From: Rostrohypoxylon terebratum | Taxonomy: Eukaryota > Ascomycota > Sordariomycetes > Xylariales > Hypoxylaceae | DNA length: 64,000 nucleotides | NCBI GenBank assembly: GCA_022497145.1 | Contig: MU385855.1 | Location: 930,001 to 994,000, forward strand | Direction of reading: 5' to 3' | Part shown: one piece after another, positions 32,968 to 45,477 of the stretch | Position numbering within the stretch: the first letter of the stretch is position 1 | Layout of the letters: each line of letters begins with the position of its first letter | The notes under the pieces: generated by a model | The model's input: the letters and a program-made list of their open reading frames with translations, nothing else | The model's database searches: none | What the model was told of the DNA's origin: nothing | Made by a program: the position numbers and the translations under genes

Positions 32968-33424
32968 GATTGGTAAGTAATGGAGGATTGATATGTTACT
33001 CTGCTCTGATCAATTAAATAGTCAAATAGAAAGTGGTGATAGGGAGATATGATAGATTAAGAGGTACAATAATGTTTTCAAACAAAATAGGTATTGAATT
33101 ATTACCTATCTCTAGTTGTTGATGATTGCTCGTAAATTGTGGAGATAGAGCTTAAAGAGCACGGACTTGTGCCTTCAAAAGCTCTATATTGTGGGGTATC
33201 CTTGCATTAGGTAGTGGGCATCCAATCCGTCAGTCTGTCAGGGCATGGGTTGTTCCTACCTTGTCTTGAGCTTCAAGCTACAAGGTGTTATTACCTACGT
33301 AATTTACAGCTCCGGTTGTCGATCTGGTTCTTGAATTCTACTAAGTAGACTACCTACTAGGTAGACTACTATGAGAATTATCACTCAACTCACAACAGAA
33401 CTTGGATAGGAAATCTTCTCTACC
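32968..33424. promoter_or_regulatory. Shared upstream region of two divergent genes
   Basis: 457 bases separate the start of the small orphan (leftward) from RAI1 (rightward). Both promoters must lie in it. It contains CTACTAGGTAG-type words near 33350. No defined factor site could be assigned. Confidence 0.55.
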
Positions 33425-35075
33425 ATGGCAAATACATTCAACATCCAACCCGTCGTCCGTTTTGATGGCGAATGTGCAGCCGTGAAAAGACCGAAGGTAT
33501 ATACTTTACTTCATCAATAATGTTTGATTTGATTCATAGGAGCTATACTGGAACGCAACATGAAAATCTAATGAATCTCATTTATCTAGGAAATAGCCTG
33601 CTTCTCATATGACGACAAACGTGAATTTCATCTAGATGATCGCTCACTACAGTGGTACTATCCCCCGCAGCTGGGTGCCGATCTGTCGGCAGGATTCGAG
33701 CAGTTCGACAAACACGATAACTCTAAAGACGAGCATATCGATAGTCTCCTTAAAACAATCATGGCACACGAGGAAGAGGAAGGAAAGAAGATCGATGCAG
33801 AGTTTGTTACCTGGCGTGGTATGATGACCAAGGTATGGATAACCTCAACTACTCAAGACTTAAGTATAGCTTGTAGCTTGTCGCAAATTCTTCTAACACG
33901 TATAGATCCTGTCAACGCCATTTGAAGATCGAGATGGGTATGTGAACTTACCAGGTACCTACTCGCGATATCGGCCAGGTGTAAAAATCTAATGCAGCGT
34001 TCATCTAGCTTTGAGATGAATGCTACCTTCTACCAAGTATGCAAACCAAATACTCTCTCATGATTCCAGCGTAGCTGATTCATTTCCTCAAGGGCTGCAT
34101 GTAGGGTTGACATATCCTTGTTGCTTATATGTCTACTAACACGGAGCCCGACAGCTTCATCGAGGAGAACTTTGCTTATAAATTGGCCTCGGTGCAAGAG
34201 CAACAACAAAATCAACGAAAGCCACGACGAGGCCAGGTGTCGCCAGATGTGATGACCTACTGGGGTAAATGCAGAACCTTATCTATTGTATGTTGTGTAA
34301 ATTGTGGCTAACCTACCGTAGGATACAAGTTCGAGACATTGTGCTGTCTGCCACGTCCTTGGGGCGAAGTTGCCAGAGACTTTATTGAGAATAGAGACAA
34401 GGAAATTGTCAACAACAAGGCTCAGTACTGTTCCGTCGTCCGCACCGGGATTGGGAAATCGACTCTGTGTTTGGGAGGTGAGGTCGACGCTAGTAAGTTC
34501 CCATACATTGGCTTTTGCTTCTTTCATACTCACGCGTGCATCAGTCTGGGATTCCAAACCGGTAGAAAAAGGAGCGCCGATCAATTGGATCGAACTCAAG
34601 ACTAGCGTCGAAATTCGCGATGATAGAACGATGCAGAACTTCGAGCGCAAGCTCATGAAGTTCTGGATCCAATCATTCTTGCTTGGCGTCCCTAAGATCA
34701 TCGTTGGATTCCGCTCACAACAGGGTATTCTCACGAAACTTGAAGAAATCCAGACAGCCACGATCCCCGAAACAGCTGCTAAGCGAGGTGTAAGAAGTTG
34801 GAACGCGAATGTGTGCATTAACTTTGCGAGTGCTTTCCTAGAATGTGAGTGACCTTATTAATTGCTCGGACTTTTTTGTACTTTACATCTCTACTAATAC
34901 AATCACAGGGCTGAAGAAAACTGTCAATGACGAAGGTGTCTGGAGAATAGGAAGGAGACCTCATTCGGGGGTAATCGAGGTGTTCAAAGTTGAGGAGGTC
35001 GGACACGGAAGAATTCTCATTGACGAATTCATCAACTGGCGCATCAAGTTGAGTCTGAATAGCGCCAGTAACTGA
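33425..35075 (+). CDS. RAI1: RAI1/DXO-family RNA decapping nuclease
   Basis: RAI1 removes incomplete or NAD-type caps and activates the nuclear 5'-3' exonuclease RAT1, in nuclear RNA surveillance and termination. Nine exons join to 376 residues: 33425-33496, 33590-33832, 33906-33937, 34009-34036, 34093-34100, 34155-34264, 34322-34492, 34545-34844, 34909-35075. The active-site motifs are complete: Glu169 after GYKF, GGEVD with Glu218 and Asp220, and IELKTS with Glu238 and Lys240. Exon 5 is only 8 nt (GGCTGCAT) and is required to give FYQGCIFIEENFAYKLAS, the family's conserved turn; its downstream donor is the weak GTAGGG. Start codon context is ACCATGG. The 3' end converges with the alpha/beta-hydrolase gene, 142 bases away. 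Identity is secure; the exon 4/5/6 joins rest on family resemblance and phase. Confidence 0.93.
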
Positions 35076-35217
35076 GTTTCGAAGATGATCTTTTGTAAGT
35101 AATTTGGCGCCATTTAGGAATGCTAGCCCCATTCTATCCTATCTAGATACCCAACATGAAACCTACACAATTCTAGGTCGCTTTCTATACTTTATATGCT
35201 CTATATGTTGAACCCGC

Positions 35218-36742
35218 TCACTGGTTCAGGTTTACATTCATCTTCCGCCTTATGGGATCGAAATTGGTACCATAGCTAGGATTTCCCGAAGTCCGTTTTT
35301 TGTTGGCTTCGGAGTTTACACTATTAAGATCTACCTCAAATGCCATATGATTGAGGAAGTTGCAGATCTACTCATGCATTAGTAACCAATCGTAGCTCAG
35401 GATTCTATATCATGTCTTACCGGTTTCCCGTGCCATCGTCCTCCACCAATCTCAAACCATCCCAAATGACCACCAAGTGACGTCGTACAGAGTACAGTGT
35501 ACGGATTGCTTGCAGCTTCGACGTACGGTATGCTCAAGTTTGAGGCAATGGGATCATCCGTAGCGTTGATCGCGAGGAGTGGGATCCGCACGGCTAGCAA
35601 GGAGTCGGAACTGGACGCATCTCTGTAATACGCCTCTTCGGTAGGATATCCCCAAGTGGGGCATTGATAGGCTCTGTCAAACTCGTATAGGAACTTGTGG
35701 CTGAATAGAGTCGTTGTATCTATGTCAGTGTATTTTTCAAGCTCATCTTTATGCTTCATCGCCAGAGCTCTCATAGAATCTAGGAATACAGTTTAGTTAT
35801 CCGTCATGGATCGGGGATATCTCAATTCACAACTACTCACTGCCTAGGACTCGTTGGTATAGGTGGTGTCCGATGAATGTACTCTGCAGCATTTTTGATG
35901 ATATATGAAGAGCCCAAGGATTTGCAACTACAACTGCCGCTTTGAGCGGAGTTGCAGAACCCTCCTCGCCGAGATACTATGGCAGGGGTAAGTAAGTGTA
36001 ACTTTTTTAATACTCCGTCAATCTTGAGAATTACTTACATTTGTCAAGATGCAAGCACCCAGCGAGAAGCCAAGCCCGAACAGTGGCCGGTTCGGATAGG
36101 TCTTCTTGAGCCACTTAACGGTCTACATACGTCAATGTGAGCTAAGAGCTAATGAAACCGAATTGCATCCAGGCCTCGACGTACCTGCCTAACATCCCAA
36201 GTAGCACGCGCATTATACAGCAACCCCGTGGTGATCTTGCTATTAGCGCACCCTCTTGAAATGACGACGCAAGCCTCCCACTTTCCACTATCAATCAGTG
36301 GCGCAATTGCATGACGCAGATACACCTCGTGTGAGCCACCGGACAGTCCGTGGAGAACAACGAGCATAGGCCTCTCATCGTCGGAACCCATAGCCTCCAG
36401 CTCGCTCTCGCTGAAGTAAGCTGTCCGTGGGGGTAGTGACGCGTCGGCCTCTTCCTTCTGAGAAGGATCTGTGACGGCGAAGTCCACGGCATAACTACCG
36501 TTGAACTCGGCGTGGTCGGCCTCGAAGATACGCCGCTTATATCTCAGCGGCGGACCATGGCCCTTCGCGGCTGTCCACATCGTCTGCGCATGGCCGTTGA
36601 AGAGCAGCGGGTTTAGCTGACATGGTGGTACTGTCGATTTGCAAATATCGAGTAGATTTGTTTCTTCGCCGTCCTTACCTAGGAGATGTAGCGACTTGGG
36701 TGATGTCGTGAAGTCTATGGTAGCTCGTCCGAACCACTCCAT
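35218..36742 (-). CDS. Alpha/beta-hydrolase, EHT1/EEB1 (YheT-like) family
   Basis: Five exons (complement: 36185-36742, 36039-36122, 35841-35976, 35421-35779, 35218-35367) give 428 residues. The family includes yeast EHT1, EEB1 and YMR210W: acyltransferases/esterases making or cleaving medium-chain fatty-acid ethyl esters, and monoacylglycerol lipase. Conserved marks are LNPLLFNGHAQTMW near 80, VLHGLSGGSHE (oxyanion region), VVISRGCANS, and the nucleophile elbow GLGFSLGA with Ser206. The acid is in ATDDP (Asp334/335) and the base in GGHLGWF (His364). The short last exon (50 codons, starting ICNFLNHMAFEVDL) is not evident from an open frame alone but closes phase and extends the family C-terminus. 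Met at 36742 was chosen over an upstream in-frame Met because MEWFGRATIDF fits the family. No signal peptide; it may bind lipid droplets or mitochondria as in yeast. Confidence 0.9.
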
Positions 36743-37842
36743 TAGAACGATTGGCGGTATAGTATCGTTTTTCGTTAGATTAGGTAAGATTAGTTGTCTA
36801 AAAGTGGCTATAAACTGAAAATGAATATAATTACGCTTCAATTGGTTAGTAGAGATATCTATATGGCGGTATTTGAACGGAAAATATTCCTGAGATCTAT
36901 AAATTTTTCATGAAACTGGCGGAAGTGAAGATGGCACCTCCTGAGCTCTAGTGGTAGAAGAGCCTAAAGAATAGCCTAGGCCCTAGGTACCTATAAGTCC
37001 TAGTATTCAGGGGACTGGACCTCGCTGTTACTTCCTCCCCACTTGCCTCGGCTCATGCCGAGCTATCCAGAGCTACGGAAGAAGTATCCATATATGCAAG
37101 TAGAAGGTTTTTCATAAGATTCTAGAAATAGCAGATTCTTTGAGCCGCAAGCGCATCCATGGTCTAAATTCTTCGGAAAATTTTACAACTACGTATTGTA
37201 CATCTACAGCTCTATTAGTAAAGATTCAAGATTTGATCCATGGATGAAATTGCCTTAGGCCAGCAAGGAGCTTACAGTTCAACAAACCCTTGTATGAAAT
37301 TATGAATTAAGCCTTTCCCGTTACATGTTTTGAGGAATTTTCACGCCGATCCTGTATCTATTATTAATAGTAAATTAACTTATCTAACGAGATGTTAAAG
37401 TCTAATACTTGACGTTATCAAGGCCGATACCGAATTGTGAAAGCAAGAATGTACTAATAACATCTCCTTCTTATCGAACGGTGGAATGAGCAAAATTTCA
37501 AATACCTAGAAAACCTTAAAATATGCATGAGACTGGGATCTCTCTTATTAATGGGTACACCGTCCTGACTGTCCCTTCCGATGATGTGAGATTTCAAGGT
37601 TGAGGCATCCACGTGTGCCAAGCCTAACAAGGTCAGTGCGGACCGCACGTAGGTGAATCACGTGATAGTCATTCTACAACCTTCAACGTCGCGGCGCGCA
37701 CGATCGGGTTCAACTTTGCATTACTTAAGACAACAACTTCAAAAGATTTCAGCGGATCCGACGCCGGTGGATTGATCGTCGATTTCGAAGGAATTAATAG
37801 GGATGGTTTTCACAACATATGTGAAACTAGTGCGATGAAAGT
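36743..37842. promoter_or_regulatory. Divergent intergenic region, hydrolase and MAU2
   Basis: 1.1 kb separates the hydrolase start (leftward) from the MAU2 start (rightward). It has AT-rich segments, a CCTAGGCCCTAGGTACC palindrome-like word near 36976, and GCGGCGCGC near 37691. Both promoters should lie here. Confidence 0.5.
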
Positions 37843-37846
37843 ATGA
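37835..37846 (+). promoter_or_regulatory. Minimal upstream ORF overlapping the MAU2 start
   Basis: ATGAAAGTATGA encodes Met-Lys-Val-stop, and its TGA shares four bases (ATGA) with the presumed MAU2 start at 37843. If the mRNA begins upstream, ribosomes would translate three codons and stop on top of the main start, which could lower or condition MAU2 translation. Confidence 0.45.
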
Positions 37847-40800
37847 CCTATCGCGGGTCTATGCCCCATGGCCACGGGTCAGGGTTCAACGGCCAACAAA
37901 GTCAATACCCTCAGGTCGTTCACAATGTCAATAACGTTAACAATGGCTATGACGCTTGGGGAAACCCTCAATTTCAACAGACCCAACCTTATCAAAATAA
38001 TGTCTTTAACCCTATACAGTATTCTCATCCTCATCCTCATCCTCAACATCATTCTCAGGCCCAGTCTCAACCTCAACCTCAATCACAACCACAACCACAA
38101 CCTCACCACCATCAGCATCCTCATAATCATAATGCGCATCAACAGATCCACTCGCCCCAAAATGCGAATTACCAATTCCAGTCTTACGATCCCTCCTTCG
38201 ATCAACGGCCTCTCCAACCTTTGCCTCAGAACGGTGTAAATGCGCAACACCAAATGGCGCACGGCATGCAACAAACTGTCCAACAATCCCCCCATCAACA
38301 TCAATATGTCCAGCAATCCGACTGGCAACAAATGCCACCACCTATGCCAATACCTTCGCCTTCCTATCGACAAACCCCGTCACATATTCCTCCACCAATA
38401 ACACCGCAACCTATGCCTCAACAACAAGCGCAACAATACCAATACCAACATCACCAACATCACCAACAACCAATACTCCAACAGCATCAGCCACAACTCC
38501 AACAACATCACCAGCAACATCACCAATATCAGCAACAGCAACAGCAGCCCCAACAACAGCCCCAACACCAACGTTCTCTGCCGCAGAATCTTGTCAGTTC
38601 CCCCGTTCCGGCTCAGTCCCCTCAGCTACCCTCTCAATTCACGCCGACCCCCAGTAATAAACGTCCGAGTACGAGCGCACGAATGGATCCATCCCGCATT
38701 AACCGAGTCTCCGCAAGCCCTCGACTGAGTACACATAGTGTTGCGCGAAGCCCGAGTGTATCGTCGGCAAGGTCACCTGCCCTCACACCAGGACTCGTTC
38801 CGCATCATGCCGATACCAACTCCCTTCTGATCTGCCTCGCCGAAGAATTCTTGGGTAAAGCGCGGAAAGAGTCGGCGTCCATCGCGGAAAATGTCGATGC
38901 TCAGAGCCTACATGAATATCAGAAGCTTATTGCTACGGGACTGGGTTGCCTGGAAGTGGTTTTGGACAGTCAGAAGCTGACACCGCGGCTGGAAGCTCAA
39001 GTGCGATTCCGATATGCTAGTATATTGTGCGAGGAGACGAATAATGTAATGGAAGCGGAAACCGCTCTGACCAAGGGTATCACCCTCTGCGAAAGGGTAA
39101 TACCGCATCCGATAGTCCCTCGAATTTTCAACCGTGTGCTAATCCGAAATTTAGAATCGATTTGCTGATTTGAAATATGCTATGCATTTCCTCCAGATCA
39201 AACTTCTTTTCGCGCAACAGAAAGTAAAGGCAGCCATGATCGCCGTAGATGGTCGGATACGGGACGCTGAGGTGTAGGTCGTCAACTAGACTTGATTATA
39301 CGTATACTTTCTAACATATCAACAGAATGAAGCATTACAATTGGGTTTACGCCTTTCGCTTTCTGAAGACTTCTATATATCTTCAGTCTGGCAACCCAGC
39401 GGAATCACATGCGCTCGAAAACCTGAAGGCGATCGCCAACCTAGCTAGCCATAATAACGATCGAGCTGTGTTTGTCACCGCCTCTTTGCTAGAGGGTCTA
39501 AGTCTCCTCAAGTCTATGAAGGATGATTCTATCGTCCGCATACAAGCTTGCATTGCTCAGGCCTTGAAGTACCAGCTCGAAGATTCGTTTCACATTCCAC
39601 AACTCCATATCTTGGCACTTATGCTAGACCTGGCGTGCAGTTTACACCAAAAGTCAGTTCAGATAATCAGTCAGAAGTCGAAATGTCTCCAGGATCATAT
39701 AGATGCTTCTATGAACGACAAATCATGGCAGCCTTTAGAAGCGGAACTACTTCTCCCTATCCGTAAAGGTAATTCGCTGGTGATTAGTAAGGATACGTCG
39801 GCCGTGTTGAGGCCTGGTCGCGACGATGACCCCTGCGATTATCTCGTCATGTCGTTTTGGAGCAAGCTCGAGGCATTTACTGTCACGTAAGGAAATTCAT
39901 CTCCACGACCGCTTTCCTCTACTAACAAGGTCCCTAGGTACACCTACAGCGGTCTCGCGCTTCTATACCAAACCCCTCGTAACGATAGGAGGATATTCAA
40001 GCTGTGGGAGGAAGCGCTCACTCGGCTCCAAAAAGGTATGCTAGCCACTCCGATATGGCGCTGTAGTACGATCTCTAACTCTCCGTAGCGGGTATTCGAC
40101 TGCAAGGGCTCCCTAACTCTCTAGTGGATGCTATCACGAAGTCGGACTGGCAAAAAGAATGGATGTGTTATCTCTACATTCTGCAAGGTCTACACTTTGC
40201 AACGCACACTCGATGGTCTGAAGTCAAGCAGTGCGTAACACAGTTGGAGACAATGGTTAAGCCCCCGCTTGAAGGTATTGTCGTGTTGTATTCGACGTAT
40301 CTCTCGGGAGTATATCACCAAGGAACTGGTGATCTGAGAACTGCTAGTACGATCTACGGCAATGCGATTTTTAATCTCGACGACGAGAGCGACGAAAGTG
40401 GTCGTCGGACAACAGCTGAGACTGAGGTTTCGTTATTGGCTACTTTCAATCGGATATGGATCATGCAGCATCCGGAATACAGGGACGACCGATTGACACT
40501 AGACCTCCTAGAGCAACTTCGTCCGCTCTGCGCGGACCACCCGAACCTAGAAATTCGTACGGCATACAACTTAGTGTTGGCAGCAGTGCAGACAAACCCG
40601 CCGATCCCGATGACAGCGGTCAAGATGCACATATCGACGGCACTAAACAACGCGCAGTCTCTAGGCAATGTACAGACATTATCTATCGCGCTCAACGTCA
40701 TGCGAGCCAAGCTCTTCCAGGATATCGTGGGCGATCAGGCGCTGAAGAGCGCGAAGGCAGCCTCGAATCAGGCGAAGAAAAGTGGTAACACGCTCTGGAT

Positions 40801-40939
40801 GAGCGTCGCCGACGGCATGCTCGCACAGAGCTTCGACGTTCAGGGTCAGGGCCTGGACGCGCAGAAAGCTTGGGAGGATGCGACGCAGTATGCACGGCAA
40901 GCATTCGAAGGGATGGAAAAGGAGAGCGCCGTACGATGA
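37843..40939 (+). CDS. MAU2: MAU2/SCC4 cohesin loading factor
   Basis: MAU2 (yeast SCC4, fission yeast Ssl3) binds the N-terminus of SCC2/Mis4 and helps load cohesin on chromatin. Five exons (37843-39096, 39155-39273, 39326-39886, 39938-40035, 40089-40939) join to 960 residues. Residues ~1-315 are a low-complexity Gln/His/Pro-rich region, probably disordered, from CAA/CAT/CAC codon runs. The TPR-like superhelix begins near residue 324 (LLICLAEEFLGKARKES) and continues through LEVVLDSQKLTPRLEAQVRFRYASIL, MKHYNWVYAFRFLKTS, and a C-terminal FDVQGQGLDAQKAWEDA. Phases close at every junction. The start at 37843 is the first in-frame Met; the next in-frame Met is residue 7. The large Gln/His-rich extension is longer than in yeast but common in filamentous fungi. 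A three-codon upstream ORF overlaps the start. Confidence 0.92.
38030..38570 (+). repeat. CAA/CAT/CAC-rich coding repeat in MAU2
   Basis: Repeated Gln-His-Pro codons form the disordered N-terminal part of MAU2, densest at 38030-38110 and 38410-38570. The antisense frames over it, rich in Leu/Met/Val, are composition artefacts. The length is probably polymorphic between strains. Confidence 0.8.
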
Positions 40940-42714
40940 CAGGGACATGGGCAGATTTGGGGGGATTAGCAGGTAGCAATGGATCGCAGTAAACCCGGGT
41001 CTATCTAAAAGGCGTTTATGTATAACACCATGGCATTGCATCGTAGGATTTTTCGCGCACGGCTCGGCGGATTGGTATCGAGGAACCTTACTTAACATCC
41101 ATTGACATTTGAACATTGGGGCGTTGATTTTATTCCGGTCACACGGGAGAGCAAATTATTCATGTGTGTTGGGACCGGCTCGGACGGTTCGACAACAACA
41201 ATATACCCTGTTTCTTTTACATATCGTTCGAGAGAAGGAGAAGAAAAAAAGAGACGTAGTTGTAATGTTTGACAAGAAGGAAAGAAGAGAGAAAAATGAT
41301 CCATGATTTCTAACGCTACACATACACTAACACGAACACTACATGACATGACATTAGTATCGTATCTGGATCTTGTCTCGCCTGACACTTTTCCGCACTG
41401 CAGGATCTCTGTACGAAGTCGAGGAAATCGAGGCGTGTTAGGTGTTAGGGGTGTCAGAGCGTGACCGGGTTTAACGTTACTCAGCATACGACTCGAGGGT
41501 TAAGAGCCGCCGGTCGAGACCGCAGGAGACTGTGCCGGCGGATCTGTGGTCGAATGTCTCCGGCGTAGGGGACCACCAGGGTCGAGCTGGCTCACCTGAG
41601 GGAGCATGCTCATGCCTAGGTACCCTAAGGTCTCTGGGATGCAGGCTAGGTAAGTGGCTGGCATGGCACGGGGTGTGGAGGTACTTGCGTATTGTACATT
41701 GGGCTGCCGGCGCAGCATACCTCGTATTAAGAGCGCCGTGACACAAACGCTTATACGTAGGAGGTCCATTAGGTAGGACCTAGGTATGTACGGCCTCTGT
41801 ATCGCATAGCTCGTACTCATAGATAGGTAGGTAGGCTTTCAGGTGTAGCGAATGGATATGGATGGATGGATGTATGACAGGGAGATTTTTGCCCCGTCAT
41901 ACAGGACGGGCAAATACCTAGGTAGGTAGATACCTAGATGTATCCTACCTGTCATTTTTCCCCCGCCGCGTCGCTCAAGCTTGCTTCTTCTCCACCGCTT
42001 TCGCTGGCTCTGACTTACTAGGACGGTTCTGTACGCAAGTTTCTTCTAGGCTGGCTACTAGGTAGGTACGGGCTATGTCTTGTTTTATTTTTCTGTATCT
42101 CGCCGGTTATTTACCTAGTTTATTTGCGGATCAACTGTTTTTTTTTTTTCAGGTTTTTTTTTTCCATCGTCATCTGCCTATCTACGATTTGAGTCAGGAG
42201 ATCGTCAGAGATTCTTCTTGTCTTGTCCTGTCCGAGCCAGGCCTACTAAGGACTTGGGCGAGGGAAGCTTCGGATCCCAAACCTGCCCTATTAGGCAGTC
42301 ATCGTGTATGTCGTGGTTGTGGTCTTTCGTTTTTTTTTCTTTTCCCCTTTCTTTAGTGAGCGCGCGTTGTTGGGGAGACACAACGGAGAGCCCAGCCTTA
42401 CTGCCGAGGTCTTAGCTTAGGTAGCTACATATCTATCTACCTACATGTGGCATGCAGATCTAGTTTTAAGCGTAAGTTGTAAGTTGCAGCATGTTGGTGA
42501 ATTGTGTGCGAGTGTAATTGAGATGGGAGATGGCTGATGGGAGCCCAACCGAACGCCCGGCGTCGTTGGCGTTACACGGGTGGGAGGTGGAGTGGGAGGA
42601 AGTGAGACACGACGATGGGTGTCGGAAGGGCTGCCGAAGGCAAGAGGGACTAGTATAATGATGCCGGATGTATGTACGTACTCGTATCTTTATCTCATCT
42701 CGATCTTCGTATCT

Positions 42715-42775
42715 TGATATCCTATTTATTCATTTATCTATTCACCCATTTACCTATTTATCTATTTATCTCCGT
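42715..42775. repeat. Imperfect TATTTATC/CATTTA tract
   Basis: A T-rich series of TATT(T/C)ATC-like units in non-coding DNA. Confidence 0.6.
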
Positions 42776-44467
42776 CATTTAATCAATTTTCCCGGGCGGG
42801 TCCGGCCACCGACGAGTCAGACGGCGGCGTCGTTCACGATGACGCTTGTGTTTGGTGGATTTATTTCCAGCCCCGTGGGTTGAGTTAAGCTGAGTCTAGC
42901 TGAGTCGAGGCAGTTTATGTCTGAGAGTGTGTGCGCGTGAGTGAGTTTGAGTGGAGAGGAACGATGACGACGCAGAGTATGCCACATGTAGATATTGAAG
43001 GAGCAAAGTACATACCTGGTATTATTACATACTACATTATAGGCTACCCTAGAAGTTGTATGTAATGTACTATGTAAGTAATCCCTAATGTATGTACGCG
43101 GTCCTATTTTGCATCCCACGCGAGACCTACACACATACCTAGTAGGTATTATCCATGGATCTCTCCGTGTCTCCATGCCTCCATACCTCCGTACTTCAAT
43201 CTGCTACTCAATCCGCCCCGCCGGCTCGAACTCCCGCCCACGATCAGGTAATCAAGTTGTAATCGAGCAAAATGCACAAATTTTTGTTATATACCAGTTC
43301 CCTGGGTACCCGCAGTGCAACCTCGCCCTCTCGGCGCTTCGATTGTAATCTATTAATTCTCGTTATGTTGTGGCTATTGTGTAGCTAGGTATTAGTATCC
43401 ATATGTTGTTATATGTATATTATGTATAACATGACATGTATAGGAGCATGTATATATGTATGATATGTATGTGCTATGCAGCCTGTGATGGCCGTGTGTA
43501 TACTCTTACTCTATGGGGCCTTACTAGTTCATGGGTCGCTACTTTATTTGCCCGGTCGAGGTATTAATTCTTGTCTTGTCTTTCTTTTTTTCTGGGGACG
43601 CGGTAGTGGTTGGTGGGGGCGAGGGGGGGGTATACTGCATGCTGAGCATACTAGACATGCTTTTTCTCGGCGAGATACAACCATAAGACGTAAGCGTGGA
43701 AGAGCCATGCATATACGTATGTAGGGTTCCGCAAGGTGTGTGTCTATGTTGTTCGATCGCTCGTTCAAGAACATTGCCTACCTTGGCGAAAAATGGCTGG
43801 GAATAGGTAAGTATCATGGTATCATGGTATGTATCATCACGTCAACACCGCACATAAAATACACCACATAAACCACCACATACACTCATACTCCCACTCA
43901 CACTCACACATATACACTTACAACTTTATAATCTCATTATACAATACACACCCTGACCGTAGCAGCGAGGCCCCTGCGATTGGGAACGGCACAAGAACCA
44001 AGATCCATCATAGTACGGAGTTAGGGGTTCTCGAAGTGGTGTGGATGTGGGTTTGTATCGCACCTCACTGGCTTTGTTGTCACCAATAACTACTAGGTAA
44101 ACAACCGGGCGGGGTTTCATCGACATCAGCCGTATTTTAGGAGGATTATCGTCCACTTACTATGACAATGTAGGCATGTCTTATATAATTCCATGCTCAC
44201 CAGGGGCGTCGAGCGAATGGTGCGAGGTGAGGCGAGATAGTTCCAAGCCCGCTCTTTCATCTACCGTAGGTAGTGTGACGCATGGCATATCATTTTTTCG
44301 AGACATGTACCGTAATAGCTGACGGCATCGTGCAACGTGGTTTTCGGTCTGCAGTCAGCCTACCTAGCATATTATGTACATGAAGTCCCGTTCTTACATG
44401 GATGATGAGCGTGGGAACAGCGATATAGGTAGTTTGTAAGTTACTTAGTTTTAGGTAAATACTGGCC

Positions 44468-44493
44468 ATGTATGTATGTATGTATGTATGTAT
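44468..44493. repeat. TGTA tetranucleotide microsatellite
   Basis: Six consecutive ATGT/TGTA units in non-coding DNA. Confidence 0.9.
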
Positions 44494-45477
44494 AGGGTAT
44501 GTAAGTGAGAAGGAGAGACGAGGGAATCATGAGTAGGAACAAGGCTATCCAACCGGCCGAAACAAGGTTCTAGACGTCCAACTTTTTCGTATCTCCGAAT
44601 GGGTTTTATTTCCATTTTGGTCCATCTGCCATGGGTTTTTATGGTCCCCTGAATGAGGAGGCGGCGGGTGAGAAACCCTTTTTGGATCCATTCCCGCAAC
44701 TTATTGATGTAGATATCGCAAAGAGGAAGGGGATGTCATAACAAATGACTGACTACCTAGCTATGTATCCATACCTACAAGAAGCCGGGAATTGAGAAGG
44801 ATCATTCCTTTTCTCGTACAGAAGAACATAACCACCCGGTCAAGCATATCCCGGAGGAGGTGTGAACACGGGCATGGTGGCGTTGGCCATCCGCGTAGCA
44901 TTTCAACAACCGAACCATGGTCTGATGGACGGCAATCTAGGTAGGTAATCGAAAGGCTCAGCCTGCCTGTCGCTCACCTATCCAATCGTCACGCAGAAAT
45001 GCTATGTCTCCCCCTTCAAGACACTCCTATTGAACCCATGCGGCAATTGCAGGTTTTGAACCCTGACCAACATGCTTTTTTTTTTAACTGTCACTGTCTT
45101 TGTAAAAAGAACATGACCCACTCGCTATCAAAGCGCCCGAAGGATTTTTTTTATACAGATGTAGTTCATGTATTTAGTGTCTCAGGTGAAGGTTCGCTCA
45201 CTTCGTTGGCTTGTAAAATCACAATGACGAATTTTCGATTCAGGGGGCTGCCTAGGGCAGTAATTTTGTATTCGAATTTACCGTTACCCCTCTTCGTCCG
45301 CCTAACCCCTACTTTGCTATCCCATCCCCATCTGTATGCAATGTTTGGGTATAGTACAGGGTATTCTTGTAAATAATAGATATGAAACTGAAAGCCGTCC
45401 GTGAGGCGGTAGTAGACAGTATGAGATGGAATGCAAGTAAACCAGATAGATGATGAATAAACCCTCCAATGCAGAAA

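Noticed and set aside
38012..38571. Leu/Met/Val-rich frames opposite MAU2
   Set aside because: They are the antisense of the CAA/CAT/CAC codon repeats that encode the Gln/His-rich part of MAU2.
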